Positions 27,864-35,046 of a stretch of 64,000 bases of DNA are shown here, piece by piece. The stretch lies in assembly GCA_027488375.1 (NCBI GenBank), contig JAIYBW010000001.1, positions 372,001 through 436,000 on the forward strand, read 5' to 3'. The DNA comes from Pseudomonadota bacterium. Its GTDB lineage: Bacteria; Bdellovibrionota; Bacteriovoracia; Bacteriovoracales; Bacteriovoracaceae. The translations under genes were made by a program, and so were the position numbers. Under the pieces are notes generated by a model. It saw only the letters and a program-made list of their open reading frames with translations, made no database searches and had not been told where the DNA came from. The first letter of the stretch is position 1, and each line of letters starts with the position of its first letter.

Positions 27864-27872
27864 ATTATAGCA
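27864..27872 (-). promoter_or_regulatory. Extended -10 promoter of the 760-aa gene
   Basis: TGCTATAAT on the minus strand (TGn plus a perfect TATAAT) lies 35 bases before the start at 27829. No good -35 box is seen, which is normal for extended -10 promoters. Confidence 0.5.
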
Positions 27873-27984
27873 TCCTTTTAATCCAAGAATGGGCATTATG
27901 GTCTAGCGTAGGCTGGATATCGTATTTTCGGGGGGTTAGGGAGTAATCAAGAAATGAAATGGCAATAATTTCTTTGCAGGCAAA

Positions 27985-28024
27985 GGACTCAAAGGTTTAG
28001 ATACGAATCTTTATATTTGAGTCC
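27985..28024. other. Stem-loop in the 27830-28070 gap
   Basis: A perfect 9-base inverted repeat GGACTCAAA/TTTGAGTCC encloses a second small one (AGAT-acga-ATCT). It lies 47 bases downstream of the stop of the minus-strand lipoprotein gene. It lacks a clean T-run, so it could be a weak terminator, an RNA-processing site or an operator for the 760-aa gene. Confidence 0.5.
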
Positions 28025-28070
28025 CACCCTGCATAAGCAATGATTTTAATTCTGAGGCTTAATCTTTTAT

Positions 28071-29099
28071 TTATTGAATAAGCTCATCTATCAGCTTTTT
28101 AATTTCAATATCTTTTTCTTTAATTTCAGTTCCAGCTTCTTCTTGCTCTTGTTCAGATTGAACAATTTGAATATGTGAAAAAGCTGAGAGTAATGTCTTT
28201 TCTAGTTTTTTCTCTAGATTGATACTTGCAAGAAATTTGCGGGCCTTGAGCGAAGCCTCAAGATATTTGATGGCTTGATTTTTAGTAGATTCATTGGTCG
28301 TTGATAAAACTTCAGGAATTTGGATTGAACCAAGTTTTCCCGCTGTTATTTTAAAAATAGCGGCCTTTATTTTTTGCCCTAAATTCATTTCTCTTTTGTC
28401 AGTAAGATTTTTAAGAGCAAGAGCGGCAATCATGTCCACACGGGCCTTAATAAGCTCAGTCATGATTTCTTTATTAATACCACTCATGAGAATTTCTTCA
28501 AATTCATTGAGGGCCATACCTTGGTTATCCTTACGGAGAGCTTCCTTCACAATATCATAAAATGATAACAGCTTTACAGTTGGTCTAGCACTTACCAACT
28601 CTTCTTGGAAGTGATGGTTCATGTGCATGGTGGCCGCCAGGGCATAAAAAGCCATTTCATCATTATGTTTTTTGCCAGAATTGACTGGGCTCATCTTATT
28701 CGGTTTTATCTTAGAATAAAGATCAGATGCTCTTCTCGTAAATTCATTAACACCGTCAAGGATTAGGTCTTCACGCGTTTTATTGTCATCAAATTGAACT
28801 TGATCAGACCACAGTTGGTATTCAAAAGATTTAAAATAAACTGCAGCGGCGGCAATCTTTGAGCCAAAGTCTTCATCTTTTGATTTTAATATAATGAATT
28901 TTTTATTTCGCGTATCTTCTGCTTCTTTTGATCGGATCTGCTGATACATTACTGTCGTTGTTTCTTTCATATCATCAGTCGTTGTTGACATGAGTTCAGT
29001 GGTTGATTTCATTTCATTCATATTTTTTTCGACTTCATGAACTTTTGAACATGAGACGGTGAAGGCGAGTGTTGCCAATACGAGTAAAGAATATTTCAT
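28071..29099 (-). CDS. Lipoprotein of unknown function
   Basis: The protein has 342 aa with a signal peptide and lipobox (FTVSC, Cys17). A heptad-like Met/Thr-rich coiled coil (about 20-60; KNMNEMKSTTELMSTTTDDM) precedes a mainly helical globular part and a Glu-rich coiled tail. No enzyme motif is seen. It is probably anchored in the periplasm to the inner or outer membrane. It lies upstream of the 760-aa secreted protein on the same strand, and its upstream region carries an element repeated ahead of another lipoprotein gene (see repeat features). Confidence 0.7.
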   Translation of the reverse strand: MKYSLLVLATLAFTVSCSKVHEVEKNMNEMKSTTELMSTTTDDMKETTTVMYQQIRSKEAEDTRNKKFIILKSKDEDFGSKIAAAAVYFKSFEYQLWSDQVQFDDNKTREDLILDGVNEFTRRASDLYSKIKPNKMSPVNSGKKHNDEMAFYALAATMHMNHHFQEELVSARPTVKLLSFYDIVKEALRKDNQGMALNEFEEILMSGINKEIMTELIKARVDMIAALALKNLTDKREMNLGQKIKAAIFKITAGKLGSIQIPEVLSTTNESTKNQAIKYLEASLKARKFLASINLEKKLEKTLLSAFSHIQIVQSEQEQEEAGTEIKEKDIEIKKLIDELIQ

Positions 29100-29143
29100 T
29101 AAGACTCCTAGTTATTCCTAGGATCCTAGCTCTTTTCCTGTTT

Positions 29144-29182
29144 TCTTTGGGTGACCATTGAAAAAAGGTAGAGGGCCGTTAA
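29144..29182 (-). repeat. Intergenic element, copy 1
   Basis: On the minus strand it reads TTAACGGCCC, 12 bases, then CAATGGTCACCCAAAGA. It is closely similar to the element at 61103-61142. Both lie about 45-100 bases before the start of a minus-strand lipoprotein gene. A shared promoter or operator is a reasonable guess. Confidence 0.5.
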
Positions 29183-29194
29183 AACTTTTTACAT

Positions 29195-29414
29195 TTATAA
29201 ATTGTAGATTTTTCCGTTTTGACGGTATTTGAGGATTTTTACCTTCATAAAGCTTGGATTTATTCCTCCTCTTTTATCAATCTTCTTAAAGATTTCAAGA
29301 TAATGAGGTTCATAACGACCGGTTATTTTATAATCTTCGTAGAGAGATTTTAACCGGCCTGGTCCAGGAGATAATGAGAAAAAGGATGGCAAAGATGAAA
29401 TGGAATCTGATCAT
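29195..29414 (-). pseudogene. Small secreted protein gene with apparent frameshift
   Basis: The 65-aa ORF of the track has only a TTG start and no ribosome binding site. An ATG at 29414 in another frame encodes a signal-peptide-like start (MIRFHFIFAILF) that stops after 28 residues. Removing one T from the CCTTTTTCTC run joins the two frames into about 72 residues: a signal peptide followed by GRLKSLYEDYKITGRYEP and a basic tail (KVKILKYRQNGKIYNL). This suggests either a recent disruption or a sequencing error. I do not recognise the product. Confidence 0.45.
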
Positions 29415-29673
29415 GACTAAATTCTTCAAAAAAATTTAGTCATTTTTTACCCCTTGGGTCTTGAAGGAGCTAGGCTTTTTGAAAAATGTATAGACTTAAG
29501 TCCTTAAAATTATTTAGTCTTTCCTGAAGGGTCTTATGGCAATTTCCGAATGAGATAAAGACTTGGACTAAGTCGAAGCTCTGTGCTAAGTTCCCGAAGA
29601 CATTCATTTTATATATTTCATTCTTGCTCATGGCGCTAATGTCCATGGGCTTAATTATAACCCTGGAGGAAAT
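29415..29673 (+). other. Leader region of the bS6-bS18 gene
   Basis: The 29100-29673 gap is the longest stretch without a normal gene; this is its right part. It begins with a perfect 9-base hairpin GACTAAATT/AATTTAGTC followed by six Ts at 29443. Several short inverted repeats follow (e.g. ACTTGG/CTAAGT) together with CCGAA near 29548 and 29605, then CATGG/CCATG near the strong GGAGG ribosome binding site. In other bacteria the rpsF leader contains an S6:S18-binding RNA motif with a CCG bulge. I cannot fold this leader well enough to claim it. Confidence 0.4.
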
Positions 29674-30285
29674 ATGATCTACGAAACGGCATTTGTCGTT
29701 CGCCCAGACGCATCCGAAGAAGTTGTAGCTTCTATTAAAAATTCCCTTTCGGAAACTTTTAAAGAGTTCGGTGCAGAAGTTCTAGTAAACGATTCATGGG
29801 GAGTAAAATCTTTTGCTCAACCAACTGAATCTGGCCTTAAAAAAGGTGCTTATCACTATTTCATGTATAAAGGTGCTGGTAACCTTAATGCTGAAATTGA
29901 GCGTAAGTTCCGTATTAACGAAAATCTTGTTCGTCATATGATCATCAAGCTCGGTAACGACAAAGATCAGGCAACTATCGTTAAAAATTACAAGAACCCA
30001 AATCACACTCAAGCTGCTCAAATCGATGATGAGTTCGCAGGTGGCGAAGAAAAAGACAAGAAAATGCACTCAAAGCGTAAATCTTGTTGGTTTTCTGCTT
30101 CTAAAACTTCACCTGATTGGAAAGATCCAAAATCTTATTCATGGTTAGTTAATGAATTCGGTAAGATTTCTCCAGCTCGTATTACTGGTCTAACTCCAAC
30201 TTTTCAGCGTCGTGCAAACGAAGCTATTAAGCGTGGCCGTAATATGCTTCTTATCAGCTATCAATCAAACGACATCGCTCGTTAA
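29674..30285 (+). CDS. rpsF-rpsR: Ribosomal protein bS6-bS18 fusion
   Basis: One uninterrupted ORF of 203 aa encodes both small-subunit proteins. Residues 1-95 are bS6 (MIYETAFVVRPDASEE; the WG, KKGAYHYFMY and FRINENLVRHMIIKL strands). Residues 96-130 form a charged linker. Residues 131-200 are bS18 (RKSCWFSA, DWKDPKSYSWLVNEFGKISPARITG, FQRRANEAIKRGRNMLL). bS6 and bS18 are separate proteins that form a heterodimer on the 30S platform in other bacteria. No stop lies between them. An ATG at 30064 at the start of the bS18 part could allow some separate bS18, but its upstream site is weak. A GGAGG site precedes the first ATG. Confidence 0.93.
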   Translation: MIYETAFVVRPDASEEVVASIKNSLSETFKEFGAEVLVNDSWGVKSFAQPTESGLKKGAYHYFMYKGAGNLNAEIERKFRINENLVRHMIIKLGNDKDQATIVKNYKNPNHTQAAQIDDEFAGGEEKDKKMHSKRKSCWFSASKTSPDWKDPKSYSWLVNEFGKISPARITGLTPTFQRRANEAIKRGRNMLLISYQSNDIAR

Positions 30286-30295
30286 TTGGTAAGGT

Positions 30296-31276
30296 ATGAA
30301 CGCTGAGGTTATGCAAACTCCAACACTGTCAAATAGTAGATTGGCCCTCTTAGGGGTCTCGTCTGTTATTTTGTGCGTGAGTTTCATTATGTCGGTGTTT
30401 GCCCCGTTTCCGCTGGCCCTTGCTTTTATCCTTTATGGAAGAGTAAAAGGTTTTTTAACTGGTTTAGCAGGCCTTGTATTGAGTTTTATCTTTGCAAGTT
30501 TTGTTTATCAGGATCTGACTCTATTTGGTTTCTATGTTGGTGTTTTTATTTTTGGTTATGCGATTGCTGAAATTGTCATCAGGGGATTTTCTCCAGTCAA
30601 AGGGCTTGTTGCTTTTGGAATGACATTCATTTTACTCATGAGCTTTGGCTTTATGGGAATTGTTAAATCAGAGAACTCAACAGTGGAGCAGTTTGTTTTA
30701 AAACAAATAGAGAAAAGTTCGGATAAAATAGCTGAGCAGAAAAAAATAATTGAGGCAAGTTCGGAAGAGAACACAACTGAGATTCTCAATCTTTTAGATC
30801 GTCCAGATTTAATTGCTCGTGAGATGATCGCTTCACTTCCAGGCTATTTCTTCATTGGTGTTTTTTTAATGCTTTGGTTTAATATGTTTCTAGCGCTTAA
30901 AAGTCGTAGGCTTTTGTTTGCAGGGACTGATTATCCTTATTCAGAAAAAAATCTTCTGAATTTTAAAGTTCCATTCGGTTTTGTACCCTTGCTAGCCTTG
31001 GGTCTCATTATGGCCGTTTGGGGTGATAAATCGGGGATACCTTATTCTGAGGTTTGGGGATACACGATCGTTAAATGTCTTGGGATTTTTTATTTCTTCC
31101 AAGGTTTTGGCGTTTTTAGTGATCTTTTAAATTTCCTTGGAATCATGGGGTTTTTTAGAACGATTATTGTGATGATGGTTATTTTTATGGCCAACTACTT
31201 GATCGCAGCGGCCGGCTTGTTTGATAATTGGTTTGATTTTAGAAAGTATTTTGTTAAGTCAAAAATTGAAGATTAA
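30296..31276 (+). CDS. DUF2232 membrane protein
   Basis: The protein has 326 aa with about eight TM helices and a Glu/Lys-rich soluble loop (about 125-165). Its place between the bS18 and bL9 genes is characteristic of DUF2232 (YybS-type) proteins, whose function is not known. A TAAGG site precedes the ATG, eleven bases after the bS18 stop. Confidence 0.75.
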   Translation: MNAEVMQTPTLSNSRLALLGVSSVILCVSFIMSVFAPFPLALAFILYGRVKGFLTGLAGLVLSFIFASFVYQDLTLFGFYVGVFIFGYAIAEIVIRGFSPVKGLVAFGMTFILLMSFGFMGIVKSENSTVEQFVLKQIEKSSDKIAEQKKIIEASSEENTTEILNLLDRPDLIAREMIASLPGYFFIGVFLMLWFNMFLALKSRRLLFAGTDYPYSEKNLLNFKVPFGFVPLLALGLIMAVWGDKSGIPYSEVWGYTIVKCLGIFYFFQGFGVFSDLLNFLGIMGFFRTIIVMMVIFMANYLIAAAGLFDNWFDFRKYFVKSKIED

Positions 31277-31294
31277 GATTTTAAGGAGTCAAAT

Positions 31295-31867
31295 ATGAAA
31301 GTTATTCTCATTGAGAAGGTAAAAACTCTTGGAACAATCGGAGAAATCGTGAATGTTTCAGCTGGTTTTGCTCGTAATTATCTCTACCCAAATAAACTTG
31401 CGATTCTTGCTGATGAAAAGAACTCTAATGTTCTTAAAGATAAGCAAAAAGCTCTCGCTAAAAAAATTGATGCTGAGAAAAATGCTGCTCTTGCTGTTAA
31501 GAAAAAGCTTGAAGGTATTACTGTTGAATTGATCAAGAAAGTTGGTGCTAACGGACGCCTTTTTGGTGCTGTTACATCGACTGAAATTGCTAAAGAACTT
31601 GAAAAAGCTGGCGTAATGATCGAGCGTCGTCTTCTTTCATTTGATGGTTCTATTAAGTCTCTTGGAACATATGAAGTTAAAGCAAAACTTTTTAATGATG
31701 TTGTTGCAACATTCAATTTAAAAGTGGCGATTGATGCTGCTATGGCCGAAGAACTTAAAAAGCAACAAGCTGAAGCTCAGAAAAGAAATGCTGAGAAAAA
31801 AGCAAAAGCTGAAGCTGCTAAAGCTGCTGCTGCTGCAGAAGCTGAAGCCGCTGCAAACGCTGAGTAA
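31295..31867 (+). CDS. rplI: Ribosomal protein bL9 with extended C terminus
   Basis: The N-terminal domain (MKVILIEKVKTLGTIGEIVNVSAGFARNYL, with the bL9 signature) and the central helix and C-terminal domain (GRLFGAVTSTEIAKEL) are clear. The protein is 190 aa, about 40 longer than usual; the extra tail (from about 150) is Ala/Lys/Glu-rich and should form a long helix. bL9 sits at the base of the L1 stalk and reaches toward neighbouring ribosomes. AAGGAG precedes the ATG. Confidence 0.95.
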   Translation: MKVILIEKVKTLGTIGEIVNVSAGFARNYLYPNKLAILADEKNSNVLKDKQKALAKKIDAEKNAALAVKKKLEGITVELIKKVGANGRLFGAVTSTEIAKELEKAGVMIERRLLSFDGSIKSLGTYEVKAKLFNDVVATFNLKVAIDAAMAEELKKQQAEAQKRNAEKKAKAEAAKAAAAAEAEAAANAE

Positions 31868-31879
31868 TTTTTTGTTTTC

Positions 31880-31915
31880 AATGGTCTGGGGGAGGGAAAC
31901 CTTCTTCAGACCATT
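31880..31915 (+). terminator. Long hairpin between rplI and dnaB
   Basis: The perfect 9-base stem AATGGTCTG/CAGACCATT contains a second stem (GGAGG-gaaa-CCTTC). It is followed by TTTTAAAG, a weak T-run. It may be a partial terminator or a processing/attenuation site that lowers dnaB expression relative to the ribosomal genes. Confidence 0.5.
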
Positions 31916-31950
31916 TTAAAGACCTCGATTCCGTTTTGGAGATTCCCTCA

Positions 31951-33297
31951 ATGGCCGTCCAAGAAAATAAAAATGAACTTCCCCATGATCTTGGAGCTGA
32001 AAAAGCCCTTCTTGGATGTCTTCTCATTGATGGCCAATCATTTGATGAAATTTCAGATGTCGGTTTAACCAAGGATGATTTTTTTCATCCTCAATATGCA
32101 ATTATTTATGAATCCCTCAAAGATCTTCATCTTGAATCTCGTCCAATAGATATTGTCACTGTTTGCTCAAAATTAAATGATCATGGAAAACTAGAAAAAG
32201 TTGGTGGTCAATCAGCTTTGGTAAGCATATGTGATGAAATAGGGTCCTCTGCTAATGTTGAACATTATGCCCGAATTATTAAGCAGAAAGGTGTTTTAAG
32301 AGACGTTGTTCGGACGGCAACGAGAGTCATGCAAACAGGGACTAATTTCTCTGGAGATGTAGAGGCTTTTTTAGCAGAAGTTGAAGCTAGTTTTTTTAAA
32401 CTTACGGCCCAGTCAAAAAATAATAAGATGATCTCTTTAAAGGAAGCTCTTTATGAGAACCTTAAGGAATTAGAAAGACCTGCAAGAGCAAAAGGTGAAA
32501 TCACTGGTGTGTCCACAGGCTTTAATTCAATCGATGTCAGACTGCTTGGTTTACAACCTGGTCAATTGGTTATCATGGCCGCTCGACCTGGTATGGGTAA
32601 AACAGCTCTTGCTTTAAATTGGGCCGTGGCAGCTGCAAAGCAAACAAATCAAGCCGTTGCTGTATTTTCCTATGAGATGATGTACGCAGAATTATCGATG
32701 CGTTTACTTGCCTCAGAAGCTTGCGTTGATTCCCGTAAACTTAAGACAAAAGATTTTAATGAGATGGATCTTCGGGCCATTTCAGGTGCTATTCAAAAAT
32801 TATCTAATTTAAAACTTTATATCAATGATAATGGTTCAACCAACTTGATTGATATTCGTTCATACTGTCGAAAATTAAAAGCTGAGCAGGGTCTTGCCAT
32901 GATCATTATTGATTACTTGCAGCTCATGCCGATGCACGTAAAAAAACAAAACCGTGAGCAAGAAATTGCTGAACTTTCTCGTGGCCTTAAAATGATGGCC
33001 AGTGAGCTTGGTATACCAGTGGTCGCACTTTCTCAGTTGAACCGTTCTGCTGCTGCCCGTACTGACAGACGTCCCCAGCTCCAAGATCTTCGAGAGTCTG
33101 GTTCACTTGAGCAGGATGCTAACATTGTTGTCCTGATTCATCGTGAGGATTACTACGATGCTAATACTCCGAAGAAAGGTGTTGCAGAAGTTATCATCGC
33201 TAAGAATAGAAATGGTGAACCCGGGACAGTTGAACTTTCTTGGATAGGCTCTCAGACTAAATTTGCTGAGCTTGAGAATAATAGATCCGAGAGCTAA
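31951..33297 (+). CDS. dnaB: Replicative DNA helicase DnaB
   Basis: I take the ATG at 31951, which has GGAG ten bases upstream, not the TTG at 31936. The N-terminal DnaB domain (about 10-115) is followed by the RecA-like ATPase: Walker A AARPGMGKTALAL, Walker B IIIDYLQLM, and LSQLNRS and DLRESGSLEQDA motifs. There is no intein. DnaB unwinds DNA at the replication fork. Clustering with rpsF/rpsR/rplI is common in bacteria. Confidence 0.96.
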   Translation: MAVQENKNELPHDLGAEKALLGCLLIDGQSFDEISDVGLTKDDFFHPQYAIIYESLKDLHLESRPIDIVTVCSKLNDHGKLEKVGGQSALVSICDEIGSSANVEHYARIIKQKGVLRDVVRTATRVMQTGTNFSGDVEAFLAEVEASFFKLTAQSKNNKMISLKEALYENLKELERPARAKGEITGVSTGFNSIDVRLLGLQPGQLVIMAARPGMGKTALALNWAVAAAKQTNQAVAVFSYEMMYAELSMRLLASEACVDSRKLKTKDFNEMDLRAISGAIQKLSNLKLYINDNGSTNLIDIRSYCRKLKAEQGLAMIIIDYLQLMPMHVKKQNREQEIAELSRGLKMMASELGIPVVALSQLNRSAAARTDRRPQLQDLRESGSLEQDANIVVLIHREDYYDANTPKKGVAEVIIAKNRNGEPGTVELSWIGSQTKFAELENNRSES

Positions 33298-33299
33298 GG

Positions 33300-34457
33300 G
33301 TGATTTTTTCTCGCTTCAAATTAAATCCAGAACTTTTTCTAGAACTTGAAAATCCTATTCGTGCCTATATCTATTATCGTGATAGACGTTTTAATATTCT
33401 TACTGGATTCCCAGAGGCTTATTCAATTCAAGATCTCTGCTCAGAACTTTCTCAAATTCAGTTAGACAGTAATTTTAAGCTCCCTAAGGTTTATCATTTT
33501 TACTATGAGTTTGGTTTTGTTCACATGGGGCTTGAGCATCTTATTGATAGAGATGCTCCACTCGTTGTTGAAATTGAATATAGTCAGCAAAAAAAAGTTC
33601 GACCTAGGAAAAGTTCCTTGAAAAAAATTGAACTCAAGTCTTTAGAAAGACCAAGTTGGTCTGAGTACAAGGAAAATTTTCATTTGGTTCAAGAGCAATT
33701 AATACTTGGTAATTGCTATCAGCTTAATCTCACTTATCCTTTTGATTTTTATACGGATGAGAGTTTACATCCAAAAGATATTGCGGATTATTTTTTCAGT
33801 CAAAAAACCTTAGGTGCTTATGCCCATGCAACTTATCTTGGTCAGGAAATGATTTTAAGTAATTCGCCTGAATGTCTTTTTCAATATCGATCTAAAGAGA
33901 TTTTCACGATGCCGATCAAGGGTACAAAAAAATATTCAGGTACAAACTGGAGAAAAGTTTGGCAAGGAATGATTGATGATCCAAAAGAGTCCGCTGAATT
34001 AATCATGATTACCGACTTGCTTAAGAATGATCTTAATCGTCTTGAGCGGGCCCGTGCAAAAGTCATAAAGCTAAAAGCTCCTTTATTTGCCCCAGGAATC
34101 ATTCATCAATATTCTTTGATTTCATTACAGCTCGATCATTCCGTGAGCCTGCTAAAGGTCATGCAGTCACTCTTTCCAGGCGGCAGCATCACGGGGGCCC
34201 CTAAAAAGAAAGTGATGTCCCTTATTTCTTCATTTGAGCGCTATCAACGTGGTGCTTACTGCGGATCAACTTTGCTTTGCATTAATAAGAGGAAGTCGGC
34301 CAGTATTAATATTCGAACCGCCCTGATCGATTTTGAGCATAAGGTTTGGAGATATGGCGCCGGAGGAGGGATAACACTTCTTTCTAAGGCCCATGAGGAA
34401 TTTCAAGAGATGGAGCTTAAAGTAAGCAGCTTTACATCACTTTTCAGCAAAATCTAA
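33300..34457 (+). CDS. pabB: Aminodeoxychorismate synthase component I-like (PabB)
   Basis: The protein has 385 aa and shows the chorismate-binding domain signatures: GNCYQLNLTYPF, SNSPECLFQ, MPIKGTKK, ELIMITDLLKNDL, PGGSITGAPKKKVM, and the YGAGGGITLLSKAHEEFQE end. The enzyme uses chorismate and ammonia toward 4-aminobenzoate for folate. Anthranilate synthase component I is the alternative; the length without a long N-terminal domain favours PabB. The start is a GTG two bases after the dnaB stop. No pabA or pabC is adjacent. Confidence 0.85.
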   Translation: MIFSRFKLNPELFLELENPIRAYIYYRDRRFNILTGFPEAYSIQDLCSELSQIQLDSNFKLPKVYHFYYEFGFVHMGLEHLIDRDAPLVVEIEYSQQKKVRPRKSSLKKIELKSLERPSWSEYKENFHLVQEQLILGNCYQLNLTYPFDFYTDESLHPKDIADYFFSQKTLGAYAHATYLGQEMILSNSPECLFQYRSKEIFTMPIKGTKKYSGTNWRKVWQGMIDDPKESAELIMITDLLKNDLNRLERARAKVIKLKAPLFAPGIIHQYSLISLQLDHSVSLLKVMQSLFPGGSITGAPKKKVMSLISSFERYQRGAYCGSTLLCINKRKSASINIRTALIDFEHKVWRYGAGGGITLLSKAHEEFQEMELKVSSFTSLFSKI

Positions 34458-34502
34458 CATCATCTTCTCTGACTGAAAGATCTGGAAAAATTTAATAATC
34501 CT

Positions 34503-34522
34503 GACTATTTGTAGTCTTTTTT
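34503..34522 (+). terminator. Short Rho-independent terminator after pabB
   Basis: The hairpin GACTA-tttg-TAGTC is followed by TTTTTT, about 45 bases after the pabB stop. The stem is short, so termination may be partial. Confidence 0.5.
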
Positions 34523-34564
34523 GATCAGAAGTCTAACATAAACTTACAGATGAGAGTCCATCGG

Positions 34565-34594
34565 TTGACTTTCTTTTTGGCCAATCGATATGCT
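34565..34594 (+). promoter_or_regulatory. Sigma-70-type promoter of the 71-aa gene
   Basis: TTGACT, an 18-base spacer and TATGCT lie 55 bases before the ATG at 34650. Confidence 0.5.
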
Positions 34595-34649
34595 GTGAGC
34601 AACTTATCACTCTAAGGATTTGAGTGATTGATGATTCAAGGAGTTTAGA

Positions 34650-34865
34650 ATGATGTCACAAGATCTGGGCATTAAAGGCTTAGAAGTAGAAAAAGCGAAA
34701 GTAAGTCTTGAGGCACTGGCCAAAATGACTGGCTTCCCAGTTGAAATGATCAAGGAAGAGATCTTTTCCGGGCAAAACGATCAGGAAATTTCCCTGGAAG
34801 AACTCCGTTCGGCCATGCTAAATTATATCGACTCAACTATGTTACTTGTTGGGGATGATAAGTAA
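34650..34865 (+). CDS. Small acidic protein of unknown function
   Basis: The protein has 71 aa and appears fully helical (LEALAKMTGFPVEMIKEEIF and LEELRSAMLNYIDSTMLL). It has an AAGGAG ribosome binding site, its own promoter and a strong terminator, so it is very likely real. The first helix pair vaguely resembles an HTH-like or UBA-like turn. I do not recognise a family. It lies directly before the motor genes, but those have their own promoter. Confidence 0.75.
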   Translation: MMSQDLGIKGLEVEKAKVSLEALAKMTGFPVEMIKEEIFSGQNDQEISLEELRSAMLNYIDSTMLLVGDDK

Positions 34866-34886
34866 TTTTCCACCCCTCCAAATATA

Positions 34887-34915
34887 AAACCAGGTCTTTG
34901 ACCTGGTTTTTTTTT
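34887..34915 (+). terminator. Rho-independent terminator
   Basis: The hairpin AAACCAGGTC-ttt-GACCTGGTTT is followed by a T-run and lies 20 bases after the 71-aa gene. Confidence 0.85.
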
Positions 34916-34983
34916 GCCTTAAATTTTTACTTACTGAACCATCCTGGTCAGACTTTCGCTTTCAATCATTTCAAGAGCATCAC

Positions 34984-35010
34984 TTAAGTTCCTTTTCTAG
35001 ATTCCGATAC
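34984..35010 (+). promoter_or_regulatory. Sigma-28 (FliA)-type promoter of motAB
   Basis: TTAAGTTC, an 11-base spacer and TCCGATAC match the sigma-28 consensus TAAAGTTT-N11-GCCGATAA at six of eight positions in each box, with exact spacing. It ends 36 bases before the motA ATG. Flagellar motor genes are usual sigma-28 targets, so position and sequence agree. Confidence 0.75.
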
Positions 35011-35046
35011 TTACAGCATAGTGAATTTTTATTGCTGAAGGTGTTT

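Noticed and set aside
28294-28560. 88-aa plus-strand ORF
   Set aside because: It is antisense to the lipoprotein gene at 28071-29099, which has a good signal peptide and lipobox.
29195-29392. 65-aa ORF taken as a complete gene
   Set aside because: It has only a TTG start, no ribosome binding site and begins inside what would be a signal peptide in another frame; it is better seen as part of a frameshifted gene.
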